Below are positions 53,740 to 62,701 of a stretch of 64,000 nt of DNA, in pieces. The first letter of the stretch is position 1, and each line of letters begins with the position of its first letter. The DNA is from Neorhizobium galegae bv. orientalis str. HAMBI 540 (GTDB lineage Bacteria; Pseudomonadota; Alphaproteobacteria; Rhizobiales; Rhizobiaceae). A program made the translations under genes and the position numbers. The notes under the pieces were generated by a model. It ran no database searches. It saw only the letters and a program-made list of their open reading frames with translations, and had not been told where the DNA came from. The stretch spans positions 1,674,001 through 1,738,000 of the forward strand of contig NZ_HG938354.1 of NCBI RefSeq assembly GCF_000731315.1, written 5' to 3'.

Positions 53740-53860
53740 GTTCAACCTTTGCAGTGGAACCCCTTGAACAAGATCATATAGATTGCGGCGGACAAGCCTC
53801 AAGAGGGCCACCGACGGTATGCCGGACGGCTTTCGAAAGGCTCGCCCGCCCCACAAAGCA

Positions 53861-54925
53861 TCAGGCGGAATGTTGTTCCCAGTACCAGGCCACATACATC
53901 ATCTTTTTGTCGTGCCTGCGGCTTTTCAGGAAGGCGCGGATGGAGCGCACGTCCTCTTTTTCGCAGGCGACCCAGACGAAGGTACCGTCCTCGATGGAGG
54001 CGACCGCTTTCCTGACTTCCTCCGCAAGAATACCTTTCGCTCCGGCAGGATAACTCCGCCGATGCAGCCAGCGGACATCCAATGAACCCGCTGACGGAAG
54101 CGGCTGTTCTTCCGCTTCATCCAGCACTTCGATGATAGCCTGCATCCGGGTACCCGGCGCCACCTCGGCCGCAATTCGGGCGATGGCGGGAAGAGCACTT
54201 TCGTCGCCGACCAGAAGAATGGACTGTGCCGCCGGAAGGCTTCCTCCTCCCGGCCCGAGCAGCGCTACTTTTTCTCCGGGCTGTACGTCGCGGGCGAAGT
54301 CGGCTCCTGGTGTCGCGACAGGGGAGGATGGATGCTGCAGGAAGTCGACCCACAATTCCCGGCGTTCGATATCGACGGCGCGGATCGTGTAAATGCGAAC
54401 CAGAAGTTCGTCTTCTCCCTCGGGCCAGGCGACGCGCCCATCTTGGCGGATTCCCGGCCAGACCGGCGGCCTGCCCTTCGGGGGAACTAGAAGGCGGACG
54501 TGCATGTCGCCACCGACGAATGGTGCGATATCGGCGCAGGCAAACTTCACCCGCCGCATGTGAGGGCTGACATCCTCCGCCGAGACGACCGTCACCTCGT
54601 GGATATTCGGCAGCACCGCGAGGAGCGAATGCTCGGACCAGGTCAATTCAAACGGGTCCTCCCCTGCAAAGTAGAACAGGTGCTCCGCAATCATCGTCCG
54701 ATTTAATTGCAAAGCCGCTTCCGACTCGCAGGCCAGTTCGATCAGGAGCTTGCTGTCTGCCAGTCGAATGCTCGTCGTGCTGTCCTTGCTCTTCAGCAGG
54801 GCGTGGTCCTTGCTCCGCTGCACGTCGGCATGCTCGATGAAGTGCTCGCAGATTTCGTCGAGCATGCGCTCGGCATCTTTTGGTAGCGCAACGCCGGACA
54901 ATTTGAGGGGCTGAACTGCATTCAT
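53861..54925 (-). CDS. Ferric-siderophore reductase (SIP) with N-terminal DUF2218
   Basis: A 354-residue protein. Residues about 20-95 are a DUF2218 domain (CEHFIEHADVQRSKDHALLKS...LIELACESEAALQLNRTMIAEHLFYFAG). A FAD-binding barrel follows, with VRIYTIRAVD as the R-x-Y-T flavin motif. The SIP NADPH domain ends FVWVACEKEDVRSIRAFLKSRR and a Y-x-x-W-Y-W tail. It reduces ferric siderophore in the cytoplasm with NAD(P)H. The gene overlaps the transporter ATPase gene by four bases. Confidence 0.92.
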   Translation of the reverse strand: MNAVQPLKLSGVALPKDAERMLDEICEHFIEHADVQRSKDHALLKSKDSTTSIRLADSKLLIELACESEAALQLNRTMIAEHLFYFAGEDPFELTWSEHSLLAVLPNIHEVTVVSAEDVSPHMRRVKFACADIAPFVGGDMHVRLLVPPKGRPPVWPGIRQDGRVAWPEGEDELLVRIYTIRAVDIERRELWVDFLQHPSSPVATPGADFARDVQPGEKVALLGPGGGSLPAAQSILLVGDESALPAIARIAAEVAPGTRMQAIIEVLDEAEEQPLPSAGSLDVRWLHRRSYPAGAKGILAEEVRKAVASIEDGTFVWVACEKEDVRSIRAFLKSRRHDKKMMYVAWYWEQHSA

Positions 54926-55749
54926 GACCGATTCTCCTTTAGATCTTGCCCCTCCGCCATCCGATGACGACCGATCGGCAGCATGATCGGCCGGCCCGAT
55001 GTCGGATCGGTAATGACGCGGCTCTCGAGGCCAAAGACCTGCCGCACGTTCTTTTCCGTCAATACGTCCTCGGGCATGCCTGCGACATGCACCCGCCCCT
55101 CGGCTATCGCGACGAGGTAGTCCGCATAGCGCGCCGCGAGATTGAGATCGTGCAGGACCATTACGACGGTGGTTCCCCGCGCGTGGTTGAGATCGGTCAG
55201 CAGATCGAGAACTTCGACCTGGTGATTGATGTCGAGAAAGGTCGTCGGTTCGTCGAGCAGCAGAACCTCCGTCTGCTGCGCCAGCGCCATGGCGATCCAG
55301 ACGCGTTGGCGCTGCCCACCCGAAAGCTCGTCCACCGGCCGTTCGGCGAGCTCGACGGTTCTGGTCACCGTCAGCGCACTCTCGACGGCTTCGTCGTCCT
55401 TGCGCGTCCAGCGTGAAAACAGGCTTTGATGCGGATGCCGCCCGCGGCTGACGAGATCGGCGACGGTAATGCCCTCCGGGGCGATCGGCGACTGCGGAAG
55501 TAGCCCCAATGTCCGGGCCAATTCCCGGGACGGGACACGGTGGATCGATTTTCCGTCCAGCAACACATGCCCCTGGCTGGGCGAGATGAGCCGGGACATG
55601 GTGCGCAAGAGCGTGGACTTGCCGCAGGCATTGGCGCCGACGACAGCAGTAATCTTGCCGGGCGGCACCGTAAGATCCAACGCATGCAGGATCTCGGCGT
55701 CGTTATAACCGGCCGAAAGCCGGCTGGCGGTCAGAGAATGTACGGTCAT
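54922..55749 (-). CDS. Iron-siderophore ABC ATPase (FepC/FhuC type)
   Basis: A 275-residue ATPase. The Walker A is GANACGKST, the Q-loop LLPQSPIAPEGITVADLVSRGRHPHQ, the signature [17 protein letters not shown], the Walker B LLLDEPTTFLDI and the switch His VLHDLNLAARY. These are all standard for FecE/FepC. It overlaps both neighbours by four bases, showing a tightly coupled operon. Confidence 0.95.
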   Translation of the reverse strand: MTVHSLTASRLSAGYNDAEILHALDLTVPPGKITAVVGANACGKSTLLRTMSRLISPSQGHVLLDGKSIHRVPSRELARTLGLLPQSPIAPEGITVADLVSRGRHPHQSLFSRWTRKDDEAVESALTVTRTVELAERPVDELSGGQRQRVWIAMALAQQTEVLLLDEPTTFLDINHQVEVLDLLTDLNHARGTTVVMVLHDLNLAARYADYLVAIAEGRVHVAGMPEDVLTEKNVRQVFGLESRVITDPTSGRPIMLPIGRHRMAEGQDLKENRS

Positions 55750-56786
55750 AGCGAGCCTCCCATCCGGTTGGCGCGCACGATCTGATAGATCAGATAGGGC
55801 GCGCCAAGTGCTCCGGTCACCACGCCCACCGGATAACGGCCTGGCAGGAGGAACTGACCGACATAATCGCCGCCCAGGACAAGTATCGCTCCGATCAGCG
55901 CCGCCGGTATCAGCAACGATCCGTTACGTCCGACGACGCGGGCGGCGATCGGTCCGGACAGGAAGGCCACAAAGGCGATCGGCCCCGTCACCGCCGTCGC
56001 GGATGCGATCACCCCGACTGCCGCTACAATGACCAGCATGCGGGCCCTTGCCACCTTGACCCCCAGGGCAGCAGCCATGTCGTCGCCCAGGCGAAGGGCT
56101 TCCAGGTCGCGCCCCCGGCTGAGCAGCAGCCCGCCAAATGTGGCCAGCACTAGGAGAAGCGGAAGCGCCTGGCCGAGCTGCGCACCGTTGACGCTGCCGG
56201 TCAGCCAGCGCATTGCTTCCTGCAGGTTCCAGGCTGGCGCGCTGGAGAGGATATAAGCGACGACGCTTTCCAGCATGGCGGAGACGCCAATCCCGACGAG
56301 GATCAGCCGGGTCCCCGCAACCCCGTTGCGGAATGACAGTGCATAGATCAGCAGCGCCACGCCCAGGCCCGCAAGGACGGCCAGGACCGAGACGATCGCC
56401 CCGCTCAATGACAGGACAACGATGGCAAACACGGCTGCAGCACTTGCGCCCGAAGTGATGCCAATGATGTCCGGGCTGGCCAGCGGATTGCGCAGCATGA
56501 GCTGGAACGTGACCCCGCCCAGTCCAAAGGCTAGCCCCGCGAGAACGGAAAGGACCGAGCGCGGCAGCCGCAGCTTTCCGACGGTAAAGGCAGCGCCTGC
56601 GACATCATCGCCGAGCAAGACGCGCATGACGTCCCCAGGCGGCGTGAAGGACTGGCCGAGCGACAAGGTGACCGCAAAGAGGATGACCATGATAGCCAGC
56701 AGAATGGCTGTCACGAGAACATGCCGGCGCGTGCGCCGGCGGCGATTTTCCACGATGAGATCGATGGTTGGAGAAAGTGTCGTCAC
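55746..56786 (-). CDS. Iron-siderophore ABC permease (FepG/FecD type)
   Basis: A 346-residue FecCD permease with nine to ten helices. Family marks are LRLPRSVLSVLAGLAFGLGGVTFQLMLRNPLASPDIIGITSGASAA, and later LGDDMAAALGVKVARARM and GPIAFVAFLSGPIAARVVG. The start is GTG 56786, overlapping the stop of the other permease by four bases (GTGA). It forms the heterodimer with the FepD-type protein. Confidence 0.93.
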   Translation of the reverse strand: MTTLSPTIDLIVENRRRRTRRHVLVTAILLAIMVILFAVTLSLGQSFTPPGDVMRVLLGDDVAGAAFTVGKLRLPRSVLSVLAGLAFGLGGVTFQLMLRNPLASPDIIGITSGASAAAVFAIVVLSLSGAIVSVLAVLAGLGVALLIYALSFRNGVAGTRLILVGIGVSAMLESVVAYILSSAPAWNLQEAMRWLTGSVNGAQLGQALPLLLVLATFGGLLLSRGRDLEALRLGDDMAAALGVKVARARMLVIVAAVGVIASATAVTGPIAFVAFLSGPIAARVVGRNGSLLIPAALIGAILVLGGDYVGQFLLPGRYPVGVVTGALGAPYLIYQIVRANRMGGSL

Positions 56787-57826
56787 AGTTCCCGGACCTG
56801 CTGGCGCCTGACAATCCAGATGAAGAATGGGGCCCCGACGAGAGCCGTGATAATTCCAACGTCGATTTCGGCAGGCCTGGTGGCGATACGCCCGACGACA
56901 TCCGCCGCCAGCAGCAGGCAAGCGCCGCCAAGCGCGGAAAACGGCAGCAGCCACCGGTGATCGACCCCGACCAGCAGACGGCAGGCATGCGGTACGACCA
57001 GTCCCAGAAAGCCGATTGGCCCGCAGACTGCCGTTGTCGCCCCACAGAGGAGAATGGCGCCGAATGAGGCGACGGCGCGGGCCAGCGCGACGCGCTCGCC
57101 GAGCCCAGCCGCGACATCATCGCCCAAAGCCAGTGAATTCAGCTTTCGCGCCGACAGAAGGCTGACCACGAAACCGACGGCAAGAAACGGCAGCACCGGA
57201 ACAATGCGCTCGAAGGTCGCGCCGCCCACGCCGCCGATCTGCCAGGAGCGGATGCCGCCTGCAATATCCGCTCGCGGCAACACCATGGCAATCACCATGG
57301 AGGAAAAGGCAACCGACGTTGCTGCTCCGGCAAGCGCCAGCTTCAACGGGGTTGCCCCGCCACGCCCGAGCGATCCTATCGTGTAAACGAAAACCGCCGA
57401 ACACCCGGCTCCGAGGATCGCAGCCCAGACATAACCCTGCGCGGAGGACATATCGAACAAGACGACGCCGGTCACGACAGCCAGCGATGCCCCCATATTG
57501 ACGCCGAGAATGCCCGGATCGGCGAGCGGATTGCGGGTCACGCCCTGCATGATCGCCCCGGCAAGCCCGAGCGCGGCTCCGGCAAGCACGGCAAGCACCG
57601 TCCTCGGGATACGCACGCTCACCGCTGCCTGGCCGATGCTGTCGATCCGTCCCGCAAGCGCAGCGACGATATCGCTCAAGGCCACCTCACGGGTGCCGAC
57701 CGTGACGGAGAGTGCACAGAGGGCGGAAAGGGTCACGGCCAATCCGGCCAGCCAGAGGCCGCGGGTCCGGTTCGAACGCCGAGAGACGACCGACCGAGAG
57801 AACGGTCGCATGCTGCCGGCCGTCAT
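56783..57826 (-). CDS. Iron-siderophore ABC permease (FepD/FecC type)
   Basis: A 347-residue permease. It shows VRIPRTVLAVLAGAALGLAGAIMQGVTRNPLADPGILGVNMGASLAVV, the FecCD signature, then SLALGDDVAAGLGERVALARA and GPIGFLGLVVPHACRLLVG. ATG 57826 overlaps the receptor gene stop by four bases (ATGA). Frames further upstream run inside the receptor gene. Confidence 0.94.
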   Translation of the reverse strand: MTAGSMRPFSRSVVSRRSNRTRGLWLAGLAVTLSALCALSVTVGTREVALSDIVAALAGRIDSIGQAAVSVRIPRTVLAVLAGAALGLAGAIMQGVTRNPLADPGILGVNMGASLAVVTGVVLFDMSSAQGYVWAAILGAGCSAVFVYTIGSLGRGGATPLKLALAGAATSVAFSSMVIAMVLPRADIAGGIRSWQIGGVGGATFERIVPVLPFLAVGFVVSLLSARKLNSLALGDDVAAGLGERVALARAVASFGAILLCGATTAVCGPIGFLGLVVPHACRLLVGVDHRWLLPFSALGGACLLLAADVVGRIATRPAEIDVGIITALVGAPFFIWIVRRQQVREL

Positions 57827-58833
57827 TTGGATTTTCTGGCCGCGTCCGACAGCAGATCCACATAGTCCTTCAAGACCCATGAGATCGAAAGCGGTGTCGG
57901 ATTTGCCGCCGTGCCGACCGGGTTACGACCGAGCATGACGAGAGCGCCCTTGTCCACGGCCGGCATTCTGGACATCAAGGGGTTCGCCGCCAGCGCATCG
58001 AGCAATTTCTGGTTTCCATAGGTGACGACGATATCGACGTCGTCAAAGACATCGATACGCTCGGCGCTGACAGAGCCTGCGAATTTCCCGGACTTCGAAG
58101 CCTCGACGACGCTTCTGGGAGACTTCAGGCCAAGATCCGCGAAGAACCTTACCCGGCTATCGTTCGTCGTATAGAAGTTGACGGTGCTCAAATCTGTCGC
58201 ATCCAGATGGGTAATGAACATCGCCGATTTACCCCGGAGCTCAGGATGCCCGCCAACCACCTTGGCGATGTCGGCTTCGATCCTGGCGATCAATGCCTCG
58301 CCTTCGGGAGCCATGCCCATGCCTGCGCTGTTCAAGCGGATCATGTCACGCCAGTCGGTCGACCAGGGCGCTTCGGGATAGGCGACGACCGGGGCGATCT
58401 GGCTCAAAGTATCGTAATCCGATTGGCTCAGGCCGGAATAAGACGCCAGGATCACATCGGGCCTTGTGGCGGCGACAGCCTCGAAATCGATGCCGTCCCC
58501 TTCATCGAAAAGCACCGGTTTGGCGGCATGGAGCGCTGCCAGCCTTTCGGCTACCCAGGGCAATATCCCATCGCCGTCATCGTCGCCGAAATTGGCCCTG
58601 GCGAAACCGACGGGCACGATACCGAGCGCCAGGGGCACTTCATGGTTTGCCCAGGCGACGGTTGCAATTCTTTCAGGCTTCTTGGCGATGATCGTCGTGC
58701 CAAACGCGTGCTTGATGGTGACGGGATAGGTCGTTCCTTCGGCAGCCCGGGCGCCTGCCCCGGCGCTGCCGAACGCAACAATCCAGATGCCTATCGCCGC
58801 CATTTTCACGGCCGAAAGCAGTAACCGCAGCAT
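57823..58833 (-). CDS. Iron-siderophore binding protein (FecB/FhuD type)
   Basis: A 336-residue receptor. The signal peptide ends near GARAA. The TroA-like fold is seen in YPVTIKHAFGTTIIAKKPERIATVAWANHEVPLALGIVPVGFA, then VAATRPDVILASYSGLSQSDYDTLSQIAPVVAYP, the usual xxRPDVI and LxxIAPV marks. ATG 58833 is used. It is divergent from the TonB receptor; the 263-base region between starts should hold iron-responsive sites. I found no clear RirA or Fur box there, only a direct ACTTTCACTTTC repeat near 58860. Confidence 0.93.
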   Translation of the reverse strand: MLRLLLSAVKMAAIGIWIVAFGSAGAGARAAEGTTYPVTIKHAFGTTIIAKKPERIATVAWANHEVPLALGIVPVGFARANFGDDDGDGILPWVAERLAALHAAKPVLFDEGDGIDFEAVAATRPDVILASYSGLSQSDYDTLSQIAPVVAYPEAPWSTDWRDMIRLNSAGMGMAPEGEALIARIEADIAKVVGGHPELRGKSAMFITHLDATDLSTVNFYTTNDSRVRFFADLGLKSPRSVVEASKSGKFAGSVSAERIDVFDDVDIVVTYGNQKLLDALAANPLMSRMPAVDKGALVMLGRNPVGTAANPTPLSISWVLKDYVDLLSDAARKSK

Positions 58834-59096
58834 CGTCAAACTCCGCAGACCTTAAGTGGACTTTCACTTTCAGGTTAAGAGAGCCACGTCAACCGCCCTC
58901 CAGGCCTGCACCGACAAGAGCACTGAGATTCCCGTGGGATCCTACAAAGCCTGGAGAATTTACAATACTGGACAATCATGCTCAAGTTAGTAGCGGTCCG
59001 GGGGCGTACCAGACCAGGATGTCGTTCGGGATGGTTCCCCCAGACCTGGCATCAGTCTCGGCGATCTCTCGCCTAATCAACTTCTGGAACGTGAAT

Positions 59097-61229
59097 ATGG
59101 ACAACGAAAGAACAAGCGCTCGCTCGAGACCGGCCCTTATCCGCTACCGGAATGCGGCCCTTCTGGCATGTACGGCGCTTGTCGCCCTCACGCCGACCAT
59201 AGTGCTTGGCCAGGAAAATTCGAGCGCCGATACGACACTCGCACCGATCGTCATCCAGGGCAGCGGCGCCGGCCTCGATACCGACAACGATTCGAAGTCG
59301 ATTGTTGCGACGAAGACGACCGGCGTCGGCAAGATGCCGGCAGATATTCTGGATACACCCGCCTCCGTCTCCGTCATCACGTCCAAGGAAGTCCGGGAGC
59401 GCGGCGCCGACAGCATTGAGCAGGTCGTGCAATATACCGCGGGTGTGGTCACGGACTATTACGGTTCGGACGATCGCTACGATTATTTCAAGATCCGCGG
59501 TTTCACGCCCTTTACGTATCGCGACGGGCTGGTCGTCGGCAGAACCTGGAGCGGGATCCGGGAAGAACCCTTTGCCTTCGAGCGCATCGAGGTACTGAAG
59601 GGCGCCAACTCCACGGGCTTCGGGGTTTCCGATCCCGGCGGTTCGGTGAATTATGTCACCAAGCGGCCGAAGAGCGAACGTTTCGGCGAGATTTATGGCA
59701 CCGGCGGTTCCTTCGGCCACAGGGAGACCGGTTTCGACTTCGGCGACAACGTCACCGAGGATGACACCCTCTCATACCGCCTGACCGGTAAGTTGCAGCG
59801 TTCGGACGCCGAATACGACTACTCGCAGGATGACGAAAACTTCATCATGGGCGGCCTGACCTGGCGCCCCACGGCTGCGACGAGCCTCTCATTCGTCTTT
59901 GATCATCTCGACAAAGACGGCACACCCAGCAGCGGGGGCCATCCGAGGGGGACGGATCTCGACAGGGATCGCTTCTTCGGCGAGCCGGACTACAACTACG
60001 ATACGACGAACAGGAACACCTACAGTGTCATGCTCGACCACGATTTCGGGAATGGCCTCACCTTCAACGCCAACGCGCGCTACAGCAAGTCGGATACCGG
60101 ATTTGGTTACGCCTATATCTACGATGCGCTGGGTGCTAACGATCCCACGGGCATGGTTGACCGAAATTACTTCGGCAGCGACAAGTCATCCGAACAATTC
60201 ATCGTCGATGCGCATCTGCTCTACGAGACGAATTTTAACGACGTGGAAAGCCGTACGCTGCTCGGCGTCGAATATAACAAGTTCGAGTCGAAAAATGACA
60301 GCTTCTACACCGCTGCACCGGCCATAAACTGGCAAAATCCGGTCTATTCGGGCGGACCCGGATCGCTGTCGCCTTTTAATAGCGTGGCAAACGACCAAAA
60401 GGCCAAGGCGGTCTATCTGCAACAGGATCTGACCTTTTTCGACAAGCTGACGGCGAGCATCGGCCTGCGCAACGATTGGCTTGATCTTAGAGAAACAGAC
60501 CGGCGTACGGGCACCTCGGCGTCTGGCGACTTCAGCGAATTCACCAAGCGCTTCGGCCTAAGCTATAAGCTCACCGAGGAACTTGCGGCCTATGTCAGCT
60601 ATGCCGAATCCGTCGCGCCTCCGAGCGCAGGTACCGAGCCTACGCTTGGCACGCAGTATGAAGCCGGCATCAAATATCGCCCGGATGCCTTCCCCGCCCT
60701 GTTCACCGCTTCCATCTACGACCTGACGATGGAGAACATCACGACCTACGAAGCTCCGACGTACCTGCCAGCGACGGTTGACAAGATCCGCCATCGCGGT
60801 ATCGATCTCGAGGCCAAGGCGGAGGTGACCGCCAACATCAACCTCATAGCATCCTATTCCTATATCGACTCAAAGATCGTCGAGAACGGCGGCTCCTACG
60901 ATGGCAAGCGCTTCGCGCAGGTTCCGGAGCACCTGGCTTCGATCTGGGGCACTTATACGATAGAAGGCAACGGAAGCCGCGGCGATATGACCTTCGGGCT
61001 GGGGGCTCGTTATACGGGTTCGTATTACTTCGACAACGCAAATAGCCGAAAATCAGACGGCGCCATCGTCTTCGATGCCGCCTTTACCTATAAGATCCAG
61101 GAGAACACGACGCTCCAGGTCAATGCCAGCAATCTGTTTGACGAGAAGCATATCGCCAACGATGACGACGGCGCCTATTATTACAATCCCGGTCGCGCAA
61201 TCTATGCGACGCTGCGCCAGACGTGGTGA
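59097..61229 (+). CDS. TonB-dependent siderophore receptor
   Basis: A 710-residue outer-membrane receptor. The signal peptide ends near VLGQ, and a TonB box-like TLAPIVIQG follows. The plug contains TPASVSVITSKEVRERGADSIEQVVQYTAGV, DYFKIRGF and IEVLKGANSTGFGVSDPGGSVNYVTKRP, the usual siderophore-receptor plug. The barrel ends FNASNLFDEKHI-like (VNASNLFDEKHIAND) and a C-terminal aromatic W, as needed for Bam insertion. ATG 59097 is used. With the transporter and reductase it forms a full siderophore-iron uptake system. No siderophore synthesis genes are seen, so xenosiderophores may be the source. Confidence 0.95.
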   Translation: MDNERTSARSRPALIRYRNAALLACTALVALTPTIVLGQENSSADTTLAPIVIQGSGAGLDTDNDSKSIVATKTTGVGKMPADILDTPASVSVITSKEVRERGADSIEQVVQYTAGVVTDYYGSDDRYDYFKIRGFTPFTYRDGLVVGRTWSGIREEPFAFERIEVLKGANSTGFGVSDPGGSVNYVTKRPKSERFGEIYGTGGSFGHRETGFDFGDNVTEDDTLSYRLTGKLQRSDAEYDYSQDDENFIMGGLTWRPTAATSLSFVFDHLDKDGTPSSGGHPRGTDLDRDRFFGEPDYNYDTTNRNTYSVMLDHDFGNGLTFNANARYSKSDTGFGYAYIYDALGANDPTGMVDRNYFGSDKSSEQFIVDAHLLYETNFNDVESRTLLGVEYNKFESKNDSFYTAAPAINWQNPVYSGGPGSLSPFNSVANDQKAKAVYLQQDLTFFDKLTASIGLRNDWLDLRETDRRTGTSASGDFSEFTKRFGLSYKLTEELAAYVSYAESVAPPSAGTEPTLGTQYEAGIKYRPDAFPALFTASIYDLTMENITTYEAPTYLPATVDKIRHRGIDLEAKAEVTANINLIASYSYIDSKIVENGGSYDGKRFAQVPEHLASIWGTYTIEGNGSRGDMTFGLGARYTGSYYFDNANSRKSDGAIVFDAAFTYKIQENTTLQVNASNLFDEKHIANDDDGAYYYNPGRAIYATLRQTW

Positions 61230-61246
61230 TACTCCGCTCCTAGGGC

Positions 61247-61274
61247 AAAAAGTCCCGCGGCAAAGTCGCGAGAC
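61247..61274 (-). terminator. Terminator after the GH4 gene
   Basis: On the minus strand GTCTCGCG (61274-61267) pairs with CGCGGGAC (61259-61252), with one G-U, and TTTTT follows (61251-61247). It lies 32 bases after the stop and ends the alpha-galactosidase transcript before the convergent receptor gene. Confidence 0.75.
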
Positions 61275-61305
61275 GTCTTGAGGCGCTAGACCGGGAGGGA
61301 GTTGG

Positions 61306-62676
61306 TCAGGCAGCCTGAACCTTGCGGCCGGTGCGGGCCCAGGCCGGCAGCCAGTCGCCGTGAGCGGCAAGCAGCTCGTCTGTCATCGCCCAGATCTGGT
61401 CGAGATCGAGTTCCGCCGCTGTATGCGGGTCCATCATTGCAGCGTGATAGATGTGCTCGCGGTTCTCGGTCATCAGTGCTTGAACCGTCAACTCCTGGAC
61501 GTTGATGTTGGTGCGGATCAGGGCCGTCAGCTGCGGCGGCAGGTCGCCGATGAAGGTCGGCTGGATACCCGACGCGTCGACCAGGCAGGGAGCCTCGGCT
61601 GCGCAATTGTCGGGCAGCGAGGTGATGCAGCCATTGTTGCGCACGTTGCCGTAAATGACGGAGGGTTCGCCCGTCCAGACCGAATTGATGATCGACGAGG
61701 CATATTCCTTCGACTGCGCGACCTCGATCTTGTCGGCTGAACGATAGGCCTCCGCCTGCCCCTTCCAGCGCGCGATCTGCTCGATGCAGCGCTTCGGATA
61801 TTCGTCGAGAGGGATGCCGAATTTCTCGATCAGGTCCTCGCGGCCTTCCTTGATGAAGTAAGGCGTGTACTCGGCGAAATGCTCCGAGCTCTCGGTGACG
61901 AAATAGCCGAGGCGGGTCAGCATCTCGTAGCGCACCTTGTTGGGGCAGCGCGGGTTCCAGCCGGGCTTGGGCGCGCGGCCCTCGCGGTAGGCGCGGACCA
62001 GATCCGGATAGAGGTTCTTGTAGGATCCATCCGCCTGGCGATGCTCGAACTCCAGATAGAAGGCCATGTGGTTGATGCCGGCCGAGCGGTAGCGGATTTC
62101 CTCATAGGGAATGTCGAGGTCATGCGCCAATTCCATTGCCGTGCCCTGCACCGAGTGGCAGAGGCCGACCTGCTTGATCGCGGGATATTTCTCCGAAATC
62201 GCCCAGATGTTGATCGCCATCGGGTTGACGTATTGCAGCATGATCGCCTCGGGGCAAACGGCGAGCATGTCCTCGCAGATCTTCCACAGATGCGGCACGG
62301 TGCGCAGGCCGCGCATGATGCCGCCGATGCCGAGCGTGTCGGCGATCGTCTGACGCAGGCCGAACTTCTTGGGGATCTCGAAGTCGGTCACCGTGCAGGG
62401 TTCGTAACCCCCGATCTGGAAGGCGACAACGACGAAGTCCGCACCCGTCAGCGCCTTGCGCTGGTCGGAATAGGTCTCGGCTTTCGCCTTGGCGCCCAGT
62501 GTTGAAATCAGCTTGTTGACGACGATCGCGCTTTCTTCGAGACGCTGCGGATTGATGTCCATCAGGGCGAAGGTGGCGCCCGACAACGCCGGGCGCTGCA
62601 GGACGTCGCCGATGATGTTCTTCATGAAAACGGTCGAGCCTGCTCCGATAAATGCGATCCTGGGATTTCGTGCCAT
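61306..62676 (-). CDS. melA: Alpha-galactosidase/alpha-glucosidase, glycoside hydrolase family 4
   Basis: A 456-residue NAD+- and Mn2+-dependent glycosidase that works by oxidation at C3. The NAD site is RIAFIGAGSTVFMKNIIGDVL, then FALMDINPQRLEES. GLCHSVQGT carries the metal-binding Cys-His, and GINHMAF another metal His. These fit MelA-type alpha-galactosidases. ATG 62676, with GGAGG six bases before it, is preferred to an ATG five codons upstream. The product is cytoplasmic. It lies 25 bases after the ABC ATPase gene, so the imported galactoside is probably its substrate. Confidence 0.92.
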   Translation of the reverse strand: MARNPRIAFIGAGSTVFMKNIIGDVLQRPALSGATFALMDINPQRLEESAIVVNKLISTLGAKAKAETYSDQRKALTGADFVVVAFQIGGYEPCTVTDFEIPKKFGLRQTIADTLGIGGIMRGLRTVPHLWKICEDMLAVCPEAIMLQYVNPMAINIWAISEKYPAIKQVGLCHSVQGTAMELAHDLDIPYEEIRYRSAGINHMAFYLEFEHRQADGSYKNLYPDLVRAYREGRAPKPGWNPRCPNKVRYEMLTRLGYFVTESSEHFAEYTPYFIKEGREDLIEKFGIPLDEYPKRCIEQIARWKGQAEAYRSADKIEVAQSKEYASSIINSVWTGEPSVIYGNVRNNGCITSLPDNCAAEAPCLVDASGIQPTFIGDLPPQLTALIRTNINVQELTVQALMTENREHIYHAAMMDPHTAAELDLDQIWAMTDELLAAHGDWLPAWARTGRKVQAA

Positions 62677-62701
62677 TATAACCTCCGGCATTCGGCAGTC
62701 A

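Noticed and set aside
58848..58875. CTTAA...TTAAG near the siderophore receptor genes as an iron box
   Set aside because: Only five-base arms with a long centre and no match to a RirA, Irr or Fur consensus I know.
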